DNA from: Hemibagrus wyckioides
Taxonomy: Eukaryota; Chordata; Actinopteri; Siluriformes; Bagridae
Reading direction: 5' to 3'
Length of the DNA: 64,000 nt
Assembly (NCBI RefSeq): GCF_019097595.1
Contig: NC_080715.1
Coordinates: 9,608,573 to 9,672,572 of the forward strand
Part shown: positions 23,568-36,789 of the stretch, in pieces
Numbering within the stretch: position 1 is the first letter of the stretch
Layout of the letters: every line of letters begins with the position of its first letter
Program-made: the position numbers and the translations under genes
The notes under the pieces: model-generated
What the model was told of the DNA's origin: nothing
Database searches by the model: none
The model's input: only the letters and a program-made list of their open reading frames with translations

Positions 23568-25311
23568 TGGCTGGCTACGATGTGAACTAACCTTCGCATG
23601 TCCATATGGAGGCTGATAAAATGAAGGAAATAAAATGTTATGGTCAATACTAGATGACAAAATAAGCTGATGTGATCAATGTATTTAAAAGGAAAATGAT
23701 ATAAACAGCTATTTATAATGTTTTTCTATAATTTATTTTCAAAATAAGAATTATTGCCACGCTTCATGAAAATAGGGGAAAATATACCCAAAAAAATATG
23801 CAGGGATTTTCTGCACACAATTATTTTTAACTAAGACAAACTGTAGCATGATGGAAAGTGACGGTTAAGAGAGGGGCTTGTTGCTTGTATAGATATAGCC
23901 TGTTAGATAGACCACAGACAGATGTCCTGGGGGGAAAGGGAAAAAAAAAAAAAAAGAGTTGGTTCATGTTGTTTCGTATAGATACTTGACACTGAATTAC
24001 TACAAGCTTTATTCTAACAAAAAATATTTTATTCATATTTCAATGCTGCATTTTACAGTGTATCTATTTTACATTTGTATAACACTTTGTTTCTTCACCC
24101 TTATAAGTAAACTGTTCATGTGAATCAGGTGATACAGTGGCAGCTCACAGGAATAACACAAATTCTGTGTGCCTTATTACCTTTATTTGAAATCTTTATT
24201 TTCTTTACAGTCATCTGGTGGATCAGCAAATCAGCACAAATGAAAGGCAGACAGTTAATGTCTTTGCTAAGAAAAAATAATCATTAATATTTTTTTCTTA
24301 ATTAATTACAATTAACAGTTAATTGATTGATTTATATTATAAATTCAGCAGTTACTTGTACAAAGACCAATGATCATTTAATCCTTCTTTTTTAAAAATT
24401 GCAGCATTTTCAGGTCCCGATGTACATCAACATTTACATTGAGTACATTACAAATCTCTGTATGTGATCATCAAATGAATAGCCTCGTTAATAGCATTAA
24501 AAAGTTAAAATAAATGCTAAAGTTGATTATGGAACATTACTAACTTGTGAACATACTAACACATTTGCCACAATAAGGCAAGAAACCAGATTGTGTATAA
24601 AACTATTTTGTAACTCATGAAGCAAATTTCATAAGACCAGTCTTTCTCAAGAGAAGTGCAACACTTAACATGTCACATGTAAGACAGTACTGGCCATCTG
24701 ACTGCTGGTCCTCATTAAAAATCAGTTAATTTTTTTCCCCAAAACATAATTTCCATAAGCCACTTTTGCTACTGAATATTTTGATAAATTAACTCTTGAA
24801 GTAATATTTCCCTAGAAACTAGACTAACATTATAAGTGAAACATTAGACTATTCATGATGAATGTAAAAGTGAAATACAGAGGTTAGGATTTGGTGTCAT
24901 GCCATGTTCCTGATAAGGATGTGGTGTCTAACGGTCTTAACAGTCTGTTGCTGTAACTGAGAAACTGTTATGAATATATTGTAGTGGCATCCTAATAATG
25001 TGGCCTTTAAATTAAAGTCCTCCATTGTAGCAGCATACAACTGACCAACTGGTTACAGCAATCCCTGATCAGCACTTCCTTTCACTCACATTATTCTATT
25101 AGAACATTAAAAACAACAGTGTCGTTCTCATACAGTACTGAAGTCAAACACAAACACCAACATGGCTTTAGTTAGTATTTGGATGACCCATGATTTTACA
25201 TGTGTGTCTTTCATACTCTACACAATAATGTGTTTGTTTTTTTCTGAAATGTGAATTATCTGTTGTGTGTCAGGAGTCAGCCACAGCCCAGAGGAGGCTG
25301 GAAGTGAAACC
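23568..25311 (-). other. Probable 3'UTR and flank of pdxk
   Basis: Lies downstream of the pdxk stop codon on the minus strand. 23570-24718 matches 62878-63970 in copy B. Minus-strand AATAAA motifs (for example plus-strand TTTATT at 24195-24200) could end the transcript. No other gene seen. Confidence 0.45.
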
Positions 25312-25738
25312 CTAGAGCACAATAGCATTAACGGTTATTGTAGGATCCTCAATGTCTGCTTTACTCTGCACTATCCTCAACTCCAACTGTGCAGGGCTCG
25401 GCCTCCGGTTAGGACCTGCAGCCTCTGATAAGAGAAAATTAAAGTGTTTTATTCAAGGGCTTTGCAGCAGTACACTCCCATAATATACATAATGTTTCTG
25501 TCACACCCACTGCCTCTAACTGCAGCTTGATTACAGTATTATGGGAGTATGTTATTCTGGGATTTTTTGGTCTTACCCTTGGCGTAGGCGATAGTCCTCT
25601 TAATGACATGCTGTATCACAGAAACAGTCTTCTTACAGGCTGTCTGTTAAAACACCACAAAAGGTAATAACTACTATAGAGACCCAAATAAAGTGTTTCT
25701 GAAGCTCTTTGCTGTCTACTATGTTGCTTCTGTTATCT

Positions 25739-26070
25739 AATCAGCCAATCATGTGGCAGTGGCACAATGCAAAAAATCATGGAGGTACAGGTCAGGAGCT
25801 CAGTTACTGTTCCTATTAAACATCAGAACAGAAAAAAGATGTGCTCTCTGCCTTTAACTGTATCATGGTGTTTGGTGCCAGATGGGCTTATGTGAGTATT
25901 TCAGAAACTGCTGATTTCCTGGGAATTTCACATTATAAGGTTTTCCAACGTTTATGCAAATCTAAGGCCCCTAACCTGTATCTGCTTGTTTTTATGTATT
26001 CTGCTGCTCGACGGCTTGGAGAACTGCATGAACGTGAAGGTTTTCCTAATAAAGTGGATGGGGAGTGTAG
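25739..26070 (+). mobile_element. Short Tc1-derived fragment
   Basis: Encodes a decayed transposase N-terminus (VFGARWAYVSISETADFLGI), then jumps to the opposite element end (TTCCTAATAAAGTGG). Same family as the fragment at 10760-11095. Lies in a pdxk intron. Confidence 0.65.
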
Positions 26071-27700
26071 GTTTCTGTAATTCTACAGTATTTTAACTTG
26101 AACCAATTACTTTACATTTAACAAAGATAATGGTAATACAGGATGTTCAAACTTTTGCATGACAGTTTAGTTTGAAATATCTACATAGTTTCTTTTCTTG
26201 CAAATGATAACTTAAAAAGTATCTCAGTATAAAGAGAAACAAACCTGGTAAACAATCCTGTTAAACAAACCACTTGTACTTAAAATATGTTAAAATATGG
26301 GGGTGGTGGTGTGTCTCCAAAATGATGAGAGGAGTCAAATTGAATGAAATTTTCACAAATTGTTAATTTGTGTTTATTATTAAACAATATTACATTAAAA
26401 AAGCTCTTACAAAACATGTTATTCTTGCTTACCCCTTCTCCCTAATTATCCCCTGATGTTTCGGGCTCAGCCCCTGATGTTTTTAAATCCTAGATATGCC
26501 CCTGACTGAGCTGAAACATTATGAGGCAAATAAACTATACAATTAAGTACCTTTTTTTTTATTTGTCTTATTAAAATTGCCAACTGGTATAAAAAGACTA
26601 ACGGGGCTGAGCTCTCCTTGTCTACAAAAAATGACCTCCAAATAAGACTTTATTTTTGGGTTATAACATCATCTTTGATATCATTAAATACCTCCAAGCT
26701 GAATAAAACCAAACATCATGGGGGGAAAAAGAATGATAAGCTGTAATAAAACTGACTTTCCATATAAGTCAATTGTGTCAAGTGCTTAGATTTGATCTAG
26801 ATTTGTCTGGATTCTTTGAATTTGATTAATTGTGAATAGATCTTGGCATGTTCTGTGCTGACCTCATGATATCTTTGTTTATGACCTGGAAATTCTTTCT
26901 GTTCTGTTCTGATAAATTTGCGCTGAGCTTAGACACTCCATAACAAACTCGTCAAACATCAGTAAATGCTCAAGCCTGTTTCTGCTGATGCCATTTCTGT
27001 TATCAATGTAGATAACACCAAATACCACAACTTCTGTAGAAAAACCTCCTGGTTGGTCTCTTCTGCATAATTTAAAGCTGAACATTTCTAAAACACTATC
27101 AAAACTGACTGAGGAGATGTATATGAAACACAAGTCATCCATTTTTCATAATGTATTTACAGAAGAAACTACAAGTTATTAGACTAAAGCCTTATTTACC
27201 AACATAGCTGTTGCAGGGACTAACATCATCATCGGAGATTATCGGAATTGAGCACAGAAGAGCATTACACACTTAATCTTCACATGCAAACTCTTGGTGT
27301 GAGTGTCTGTGTGAGTGTTTTAGTTTCTGTGTGAGTGTGTTAGTTTCTGTGTATGTGTGTCATTTCTCTGTTTCTGTGTGAGTATGTGTGTCATTGGTTT
27401 TACCCACATTATTCTTAAACCCTGTGATATCCTATTACCATTACCATTATCAAGCATTCTAAATAGCACGTCTGCTAAAAATGAAGCTTAAGACTTTTGG
27501 GGATTTTGTTTTGGGTAAACTCTACTGTTAATGATTTTTCCCCTCGGATTGCAAGACAGAATTACTAATGAAGCATAATTAAAGAACTGAGAAGCAGCAT
27601 CTCACTCATTGACTCATCACTGACTATTATTACTTTTAAAGGAAGTGAAAGCGTACACCATGCCTATAATTCATCAGATAAAATAATAATAAGAACATGC
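26071..27700. other. pdxk intron
   Basis: No exon recognised. 27297-27390 is a TGTGAG-rich low-complexity stretch. Confidence 0.45.
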
Positions 27701-30447
27701 ATCACACTTTGAGGTCATTAGGGTGGTGGTGTGTCCACGCCAGCAGCAAAGCAGCAAACAGATCCCCAGTGACCACAAACACATCAGAGCCACTGGTAAC
27801 GTGGAAATACAAACAAAACCTTAGTGAATATACAGTATTTACATCAGCAAATGCTCCATCTGTGATCCATGTTTTCCAGACAGTAAACAAACAGTCATTA
27901 TAAATATTCTTAAAGCATTATTAAAGATAGGAAGCAAATAACAATGATAAAACATTGGATTACATATTATTACCAGAAGTAAACAGCACTAGCATTAACA
28001 GAACATAATTTAACTAGTACTTTAGTTTTGTGGATGTTACACCACCAGCCCACTGGATTTAGTAACACAGTTGAAGCCTTAAATGTTCTTGCACAAAAGC
28101 AACATCTTGTGGGTTTGAATTTATTTTATTTGTGTTATTCTTCCTTCAAAATGTTTTCTACTCTCCAATAAAATTGTAAAGGTTTTAAACTGAGACAGGT
28201 TAATTAGCATAGGATGTAGTCATTGATTATCTTGAATGCAAGTTATAGCAGATGCAGAAATTGTGGGGTTCACCTGTGTTCTGGCTCCCCAGGGCCACTA
28301 AATACTGATCCCCCAGAGGAGAGAGCAGGTCTGAGCTGGTAATGACCACAGTGTCAGAACCCATAGCATGCAGCAGATCCATTGCCTGCAAGAGAATGAC
28401 ATACAGTTATACAACAAACCTGTTGTGGTCATTATTGCCTTAAGAAGATTATAGCCTGACTTTTCTTAATTCCAGGTTCAGGATCCACCCTCCTGTTAGT
28501 GCTACTCCCAGTACACCTAATCCAACCCAAAGGCTTAATTAAGACCTGATGAGTGCCAGAAACTAATAAACCTTGCATCTCTGTAAGACTGCAAGTGTCA
28601 CTGGGGATTTTAAAGGGGAAATTGCTGATATAATCGAAAACACTTCATTATGCTTTTGAGAAGCTTCTTCTTCATAATATGCTCATACTCAGCCTTTCAA
28701 CACATTTAATACTGGTGGTCCGATATAGATTATAGTTATGGATGAGTAATAATATATATATAATTTATAATACCAAAATCCACCCAGTTGAGGTTGGATT
28801 CCCATTTGAGTCCTGTTCCTCTCAAAGTTTTGTTCATTTTGCCATTAAAGAGATCCCACCCCCACCTCCACTGTATCAACTGGCTTGATTGTTAGGAATC
28901 TAAATCTACATCCAGTTTTCTGTATGTAGAAAGCTGTTCTGTAAAGCTTCTCTGTTGCTACACATGCTATTTGACAAACATTGCCCATTAAGCAAAGTGC
29001 TGCATGAAGTGCTGTAAAAGCAAATGACTAAACACATAAAATTAGAATTGAGTCAACTATAATTAAAACAAAATTACTGCTGTCATAGGGAGGTCTCTGC
29101 TGTTCCCTATTAACTACTGGTTTTTATTGCCAAAGTATATGTTTCAAATGGTTAAAAAAATCATTTAATCTGTTTAGCACTTTCAGTAAACTCCCTGAAC
29201 CAACATGAAGAAGAAACCTTGACACCATCTCAGAATGGAGCCCAGCCTTTAAAAGCAGAGTTGCTCTGAAATATCATACAGCATAGAACATTATGAAGAC
29301 TCACCTCCACTGCATCTTTTTCTGTACTGATTTTTCTTCCTGTAAGGAGCCTTTTAGAAACAAAAGAAAAATCTAGTAAATAAACTATTTATGGTCATAA
29401 GAAGATGCATCTGTAACTGTGTCATGTTTTCATGGCTGTGTCCAATTCACACTGGAATAATTGTACTACAAAAATATAAATAATGTAAAGTTACTAGAAG
29501 TACCGGATTATTACACCAGAGATTATTATTACACCAGAGGTTCATCTTCTTAACGTTATCAATTGTGCAAAAATCATCTGTATTGACTGGGGAGTCCAGG
29601 GGGTCATTTATAAATGGATCTTATGCACTAAACCTTCTCAAGCATGAACCTGGGCAAATGTTTACTAAAGAACTAAAGCAACCAATCACAGATTGTGAAA
29701 ATGTAACGTCTATGTTCAAAAACAATAACAGACTGTAACCATAGATTGTTCATTTAAGAAAGTCAGGCAAGTAATTAAGTTCAAACTGTGAACTTCATAT
29801 TATTTGGCAAATACAGTGTTTAGCTGATCCTTATAAGGTTTCCTTCTTCCGTGAGGAAAGTATAGCGTGACAAGTGTTTCCAGATGGACCATAAAAAACA
29901 TGATACACCTGTCTCCCAGAAATTCTGTAAAATTCATTATCAGAATAATCAGAAGACAACTTTGACACTCCAGACGTCTCTGATTTTGTGTGTCGTATGC
30001 ATCGCATCAGACGTTCAACCAACGGTGAGACTATTAAAGCTTTGACTGAACACAGAATTTCTGAAACCCTGAGGATATGTAGCGAATTACAGCTAAATCA
30101 CCACTCTCACATTTTATATTTCATATTCAAATTCAAATTATGTAGCTCCATAATACTGGCTGCTTGAAGGTGAGAAGCATTAAAGCACAACATTATTATT
30201 TCTAAGTATTATCACTGTTTATGACATTAAATGTATTCACACTGTCAAGAGCAATGCAATTTCTAAAGCAGACATGACCCACATACAACTGTATGCAAAA
30301 AGTATAATGTTTTTGTGCTCAGGCCATCCTCTGGGTTTTGTGCGTATACATACTTTCACTCTGGAATCCATGCAGAGTTTTATAAATGAGGCCACAGGAC
30401 GCATTTGAAAAGCACACGACCATGCAGTACACATATATGCATAGATA

Positions 30448-31015
30448 CACTATATTGCCAAAAGTTTTGGGACACCCCTCCAAATCATTGAATTCAGGTG
30501 TTGTTTTTCAGGGGTTGGCTTGGCCCCTTAGTTCCAGTGAAAGGAACTCTTAATGCTTCAGCATACCAAAACATTTGGACAATTTCATGCTCCCGACTTT
30601 GTGGACATGGATTAGTGAGTTTGGTGTGGAGGAACTTGTGGAGGTGTGGAGTCCTGACTTCAACCCGACAAAGAACCTTTGGGATGAATTAGAGTGGAGA
30701 ATGTGAGCCAGGCCAAAACTGGGACATCTGCCTTTACATGCACATGAATTTAATATGGGGTTTGCCTGCCCTTTGCAGCTGTAACAATTTCAACTCTTCT
30801 GGGTAGGCTTAACACAAGGTTTAGGAATGTGTTTATCGGAATTTTTGACCATCCCTGTAGACACACATTTGTGAGGTCAGGCACTGATGTTGGACGAGAA
30901 GGTCTGGCTCCAAGTCTCCACTCTAATTCATCCCAAAGGTGTTCTATCGGGCTGAGGTCAGGACTCTGTGCAGGCCAGTCAAGTTCCTCCACACCAGACT
31001 TTTGGCAATATAGTG
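30448..31015. mobile_element. Palindromic Tc1/mariner-derived MITE
   Basis: The ends CACTATATTGCCAAAAG are inverted at 30448 and 31015 and flanked by TA. Both halves carry the same transposase C-terminal segment in opposite orientation (plus strand near 30650; minus strand near 30960 reading ELDWPAQSPDLSPIEHLWDE). The element is therefore a near-palindrome of two 3' halves. It lies in a pdxk intron. Confidence 0.85.
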
Positions 31016-31861
31016 TATATATACACACTTTCATAGTTGAGTTAATTTTTTAATTATACAAACTCTAGGCTACTGTACAAACCTTACCAGGCATCTTCAT
31101 GCAAGTATTAATTTTTTTCTTCTTTCAGATTTAGAGCACAATTATGACACATGCTAGAAAAGATTCACATTTCTTTATCATCATTTTTGCTAGGTCGTTA
31201 GACATTTGCTGGGTCATTTTGGAAGGCATTATTAAAAATGATGAAAAGACAGGATTGCCAGCAGTGGTCTTAACTCACATCAAGCACTTGATTTCTTCAA
31301 TCCTATTCACAAAAAAATCAGTGTAGCTTTCATTTGGCCTTCACAGCAATCACACTCAAGTCTACTTAGTGAATCCAGTTGAATTCTTGTCTTACAAAAT
31401 GACCGGATGAAAATCTGTTGCCAAATCACCTCTTTCCAGAGAAGAGAAGACTCGTGAAGTAAAGTATAGGCACTCCCAATGACAGATATTTATGTACAGT
31501 ATAAGCATATAAAAAGTCTCAATGGTGACTTTTGATAAGGAAGTGATATACAATGGTGATTTTCTGCAAACTGTATATTGCACACTGTAGGCCTGACATA
31601 AAAGCTCCTGAGATGGAAAATCAGTTAATCACTCACTCTGCCTCAAAGTGGTTAGGCGTTATGATGTCTGACACGGGCACCACCTTTTCCCTGTAGATCG
31701 GCAGCAGGGCTTCTGGAACGTACTACAAACAGGACACGAAACAAGGATGATAACTTTATTCTCATATTTTAACAGTGCTTGATTCTTCATATCTCACCAC
31801 CTCTTTCTGAGAATACGGGAAAAGGATAGCAGAGGAATTTGCCAAAGGAGTTGTCTTCAAT

Positions 31862-32364
31862 CACACCGTTCAAAAGTTTGGCATCACTTGGAAATTTCCT
31901 TATTTTCTAGTTGTGCACCAGGGTCTCTCACTCCTTTTTCTGTTCTGGTTAGAACCAGTTTGCATTGTTGGTAAGAGAAGTTCTTTCCATGAAAAGAAAA
32001 AGAAAGTTCATTCTTTCTGGTCATTTTGAGCCTGTAAACAAACCCACAACTCCTGATGCTCCAGATACTAAACTAACCTAAAGAAGGCCATTTTTATTGC
32101 TCACTTGATCAGTACAAAAGTTTTCAGCTGTGCTAGCACAATTGCAAAAGTAATCAATAAGCCTTATAAAACGATTAACTTGGTGAGATTACTGATAGAT
32201 AACATGAGATTGAAACAGAGGACTGATGGTTGCTGATAATGGGCCTCTGGGTGTTTCTTTAAAATCATCTGATTTATTTTATGCTTTTGAAATGGATAAA
32301 AGTGGGTTTTCATTGAAAAACAAGGACATTTCCAAGTGATCCCAAACTCCTGAATGGTAGTGTA
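31862..32364. mobile_element. Tc1/mariner-type MITE (about 500 bp)
   Basis: Inverted ends CCGTTCAAAAGTTTGG... and ...CCCAAACTCCTGAATGG with matching CACTTGGAAAT/ATTTCCAAGTG next to them. This is a common fish MITE pattern. The left end is decayed. It lies in a pdxk intron. Confidence 0.65.
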
Positions 32365-32946
32365 AGGGTTACTTTAAAGTGATATCATCTTTTTATTGCC
32401 CAGTTGGATTGTCTGATACAGGGCATAACAGATTTGACTATATACACAACATGGTGTGTTTACACAGCACCAATCATGACATCATGTGTATACTGTATGC
32501 TTTAATGGTGGTGATGTAGTTTGTGTTAGATTCTGTGCGTCCTTTCCAGGGTGAATCATTACATCATGGATTCCTGGGAAAGGCTTCAGATCCATATATA
32601 ACGTTTGCAGAGCTTACATTACACTCTACAATAAAAACATGCTGTTAGGAAGCACCAGTACATACTTCATCTAGAAGCATACTCTCTTCTCACATTTAGA
32701 GCAAATGAAAAATGATATAAATAGATTTTTCCCCCTCAAACTATTTCATTCATCAGGAATGTCAGGCTAAATAAATGCTGATCTGTGCAAAGCTGTAGAC
32801 TTCCTAGAGTGGAAATGTGGACTTGGGCTAAAACCAACAGCATGTCTATAAACGTATAGAAAGATTGTTTTGATAAAATTAATTAATATATTAAAGTAAG
32901 TGCAAGTAAAAAACTGACTGGATATCAAAATTCTTATGAGCAACTT

Positions 32947-33290
32947 ACAATAATTCATCCATCCATCCATCCATCCATTCTCTACACCACTTATCCTGCT
33001 GGGCCTGGGGAAACCTGGAGTCTATCACTGGAGACTCAAGGCACAAGGCAGGGTACACCCAGGACAGGATCTCTCACAGGACACAATCACACACACACAC
33101 ACACTATGGACAATTTAGAGGTGGCAATCAACCTATAAGGCATGTCTTTGTGCTTGGGGAGGGAATTGGAGTACCCGAAGGAAACCACCAAGAGAACTTG
33201 CAAACTCCGCACAACAGAGATGGATTCCAACCCCCAACCCTGCAAGTATGAGGCATGCTAACCACCAAGCCACTATGCCTCCCCTAATTT
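32947..33290. repeat. Dispersed repeat with (CCAT)n head
   Basis: A CCATCCATCCATCCATCC head followed by TACACCACTTATCC, GACAATTTAGAGG, CAAACTCCGCA and GCTAACCACCAAGCCACTAT is a very common dispersed repeat in fish genomes. It also contains an (AC)n run near 33090. Confidence 0.65.
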
Positions 33291-34791
33291 ACATTAATCA
33301 ATTCAATTAATCAAATTATACCTAAGAAGAAAAAAAGTGATGGAACAAAATGATTGAAATGGCTCCTTAGGCTACTCACCATTGACTCACTATTATCTCC
33401 CATGACTGGATCACATACTGAAAAACAACAGAAACATATTTTAATATTAACTCACTCATCTCTCTGTAGCTTGGTCAGGTGCAGTGGACAAATATTAGTG
33501 TGCTCATCTTCGATAATATAGACAACAACGAAAAAATATACTCTTTACTCAAATGCTGCTTGTTTCAGTGAATCAGTGCATGATCTGTTCTGTTAAACTT
33601 AACCAAGGATGTCTGAAACTTTATTTCACAACATGATGGCTTGTTGTGTGTTTAGTTTAACTAATGATAAAGATTTTAATTGGTTTAACTTATTGGTTGA
33701 TGAGTTTTTCCCCAAACCACAGAACATTATTGTTTCTCTTTGGGTTCTATAACTACAAAAAAATCTTCATCAGAAGCTCACTACTAATTCCTTTGAATCT
33801 CTAAAACACAGCAGGATATAAAGATGATGCATGGCAAAACAAAGTTTCAGGCTGGAAGTAAGTCAAGACAAGACAAATGTACAAGAAACATCTGCCAAAA
33901 TTAACAAGCACAATCAAACCCTCAAAGGTTTTACAGGTCAGGTCAGGTCACATGAGACTTGCCTGTAAGGTAAAGATGGATCAGAGCTGGGTTAAAACTA
34001 AATGTAAATTAAGTTTGTGTGTGTGTGTGTCAATTTACAATAATCAGAAGTCAGATGTGCTAAAAGAGAAATATTTTACTTGATAAAACATTAGTCTTAA
34101 AATTTGGTTACAAATTGTTTAAAAAAAAATCATCCTTTATGATTCATTCAAGATTCACCATCCATGCTTTTCAAAGGACTGGAGTTTACAGCAGTTTAGT
34201 CTGTTTACTTCATCAATTTGACCACTAGATGACGCTAGAGTGCACTGTAATGAAAAGGCTTTTTTTAATACAAATGAAATATATGAATACATGTGATACA
34301 AGACCAACCACAAACAAACAGTCTGGTGGTGTAAAATACCAAAGGAAGAAATAAATAAAAATCTTGATATGCATTGTCTCACCATACACAAGCTTGGGGT
34401 TAGCATTCTTCAGCTCCTGAACGATGTCCACCACCATTTCCAGGAAAGACACATCCCTGGAGTAACCTAATCATAAGAAGAGCTTTTTAAAGAGACATGA
34501 ACTGTGATAACTGAATGATAAGTGTTGTTTCCAACAATAATCTACTGATTTTAATAAAAAATGCTAAACTCAACTTTTTGTCCACAAGGGGGCGTTTTTG
34601 TGTTGTTGTTTTTTTTTAAATCTACACCAAGGTTTATTTCCGTATTCCAACAAGATGAATGATGATGTGTCAGTGAATTCATGCACCTGTAAGCACATAG
34701 TCATAATGGTTGACTTTGTTGAGTTTAATTCCTTCGTACAGGACATGTAGCTCATCAGCAGTCAGCACCTGTCCTTTCCAGTGCTTGTAAC

Positions 34792-35980
34792 CTAGAAGAC
34801 AAAACAAAAGACGGTCAGCACCAAGTTCCTCATACCCAATAGCAGTCTGTATTAGATAGCATCTAGATCTGACTCCATGTTCTGTTTTCACAACTAATTA
34901 AATCAAAACAAATGGTCTTACTTTATTCCCACCTACAGATTTAGTGCCCCATAGATGGGAAATAAAACATATTTGAATATGGGTTCAGAAAATATAAAGT
35001 GGACTGGCAGCATATTTTTTAATGCAGTTTGTACTATTTTTTAATCAATAAAAATAATTTTCTACACTATTTTGATAAAGCAGAATCCTTCTGGTTCTTT
35101 GGTATGCATCATTTGCACACATTTAAGGAAGGAGAAGTGAATTTGTTAAACAAAAATGTACTTTTTACTTTTTATCTAATTTACTTGCTTGTAAAACATG
35201 AGCAGAAAGAACTGCTGTTTATACCTTTTGCTCAACTCACTTAGATAATGAACAAGCTACTGTGTGACTCGAAAAAGGCAAGAGAGTCAAGTGATTGTAT
35301 GAACAATAGTATGAGCCGAGCTCAACATCAAACGTTCCCTGGAATTAATCCTCTGCATGCAATAAAAGCCCAGTCCATTCTTAAAGGAATGAGAACTCAG
35401 ATTCCTTAATTTAACACATTGCACTGGCCCACCTAGTGTTTCTTTCAACACAATGTCGAACACATTAATAGAGTTGTGTGTTTTTAACAAGACCAGACAC
35501 AAAGAAAATCATACACAGGTGGTACAGTGATGCAGTATGTGTCTGAATGTAACTTGACAGATGTGCAACAGCTGCGACAAAAAATGACTTTCCAGTTACC
35601 ACCAATTACATAAACATATACTCTGCACAGATACACAAGAAAATACAGTATATAGTTATATAGTAAATACAGTAATTCAGTAACTAATAGAAAGTTTCTT
35701 TGGACAAAGACTCCAAAGACCATTTCTCTCATGTTGCCTTCCCAATTTCACTCAAGTCATTTTCCAACATTTATTCTCTGGCTAATGCTGAACTGAGTGA
35801 CCCAACACCAGTACCAAAGGATTTATGCAGACCACACATAACTCCAGGAAAAAAACTCTAATGGGCCAGTTTATAACTTGTGTGTGATTTAGAGTTCTGG
35901 ATGGTGATTTGCAGAAGAAAACAACATTTGATAGTTCATCGCCAACATACTGAAATATTTCTGCAGCTATCAGTGATACT
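34792..35980. other. Region where pdxk first exons would lie
   Basis: I searched both strands by eye for the N-terminal exons of pyridoxal kinase and found none. No other gene recognised. Confidence 0.45.
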
Positions 35981-35984
35981 GATC

Positions 35985-36115
35985 AGGTGTCCTGCAAAGA
36001 GCCCTGACCTCAACCCCACTGAACAGCTTTGGGATGAACCAGAATGCCAACTGCACCCCAAGACTATGAAGGGCAGTCTTCCTGCAACACTGGACTCCTT
36101 TCAGTATGGCTCCTG
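35985..36115 (+). pseudogene. Tc1-like transposase fragment
   Basis: Reads CPAKSPDLNPTEQLWDEPE, the terminal catalytic segment of a Tc1 transposase, with no recognisable element ends. Confidence 0.6.
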
Positions 36116-36164
36116 TCCCAACAGAGGACACCATATCTGCTACCATCCACCTTTCTCTGCACAA

Positions 36165-36768
36165 AAAGGACAATTATGTAAGCATGCTTTTCATAGACTT
36201 CATTAACCCACAGAAACTGAGAACAAAGCTGAGCCTGCTGTGTCTGAACACCTCCCTCTGTAACTAGATCCTGGACTATTTGACCGAGAGACCCCAGTCG
36301 GTCAGGATCGGCAACACCACCTCCAGCACCATTACACTGAAAACCCATGCGCCCCATAGCTGCATGCTCAATCCACTGCTGTTCACATGGCTGAGTCATG
36401 TCTGTGCTGTAAAATACACTTTAAATCACTTCGTGAAGTTTGCTGAGGACACTATGGTTGTGAGTCTTTTCAGCATCAATGAGGATATGTCAGCATATAG
36501 TGAGGATAAAAAAAACAGCACACAGAATGGTGTATTGACAATAATCTCGCAATCAGACTAAAGAGTTGACTGTTGCCTTCAGGAGGACCAGAGTAGACCA
36601 TTTTCCATTGCACATCAAGCGAACTACACAGAGCCAGAAACTTCACGTTTCTTTGTGTGCACATGATGGAGGACCTCACCTGGACTCTCAACACCACCTG
36701 TCTAACAAAGAAGGCCCAGCAGTGCCTCTACTACCTTCAGAGGCTAAACAGAGATACACCCCCAACCC
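36165..36768 (+). mobile_element. Rex1-like LINE RT fragment at duplication junction
   Basis: Reads ILDYLTERPQSVRIGNTTSS, then KFAEDTMVV in place of the usual FADD box, and later TWTLNTTCLTKKAQQCLYYL in broken frames. These are reverse transcriptase motifs of the Rex1 group. It ends where copy B begins. Confidence 0.75.
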
Positions 36769-36789
36769 CCCCTCTCTGTTATCTCTAGA

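Larger units (their letters stand above)
25312..34791 (-). pseudogene. pdxk: Pyridoxal kinase, 5'-truncated copy
   Basis: Pyridoxal kinase phosphorylates vitamin B6 vitamers in the cytosol. Exons on the minus strand in reading order are: 34687-34791 (HWKGQVLTADELHVLYEG), 34383-34466 ([13 protein letters not shown]), 33380-33417 (VCDPVMGD), 31637-31722 (YVPEALLPIYREKVVPVSD), 29305-29350 (LLTGRKISTEKDAVE), 28274-28385 ([19 protein letters not shown]), 27708-27772 ([19 protein letters not shown]), 25577-25643 (KKTVSVIQHVIKRTIAYAK) and 25312-25424 ([15 protein letters not shown], ending NAIVL). Joined phases stay open through the first six. The N-terminal exons, about 50 aa including the start, are absent. 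The expected exon between 28274 and 27772 was not found. The GTGD exon lacks an AG acceptor (GG at 27773-27774) and reads VTGD upstream. It looks like a pseudogene made by the duplication. Confidence 0.85.
3395..36770 (+). repeat. Tandem segmental duplication, copy A
   Basis: This roughly 33 kb unit is repeated in direct orientation starting near 36771. Matching blocks in order are: L1-like LINE (3395/36772), 5366-5635/39886-40155, signal exon (6051/44075), V exon (11549/49169), remaining receptor exons, LINE relic (17380/56257), and 23570-24718/62878-63970. Similarity begins after shared TCTCTGTTATCTCT at both left edges. The unit contains the receptor gene and a pdxk gene lacking its first exons. 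No alignment tool was used, so the edges are accurate only to about 20 bp. Confidence 0.9.

Noticed and set aside
26879..27142. 87-codon minus-strand open frame considered as the missing pdxk exon
   Set aside because: Wrong position in exon order and no match to the expected sequence before the GTGD motif.
28274..28385. Apparent frameshift in the pdxk exon with [11 protein letters not shown]
   Set aside because: Re-reading the bases showed an intact frame ([14 protein letters not shown]).
32947..33290. tRNA-derived SINE
   Set aside because: No A/B box pair or tRNA-like head recognised; it looks like a dispersed repeat with a CCAT head.
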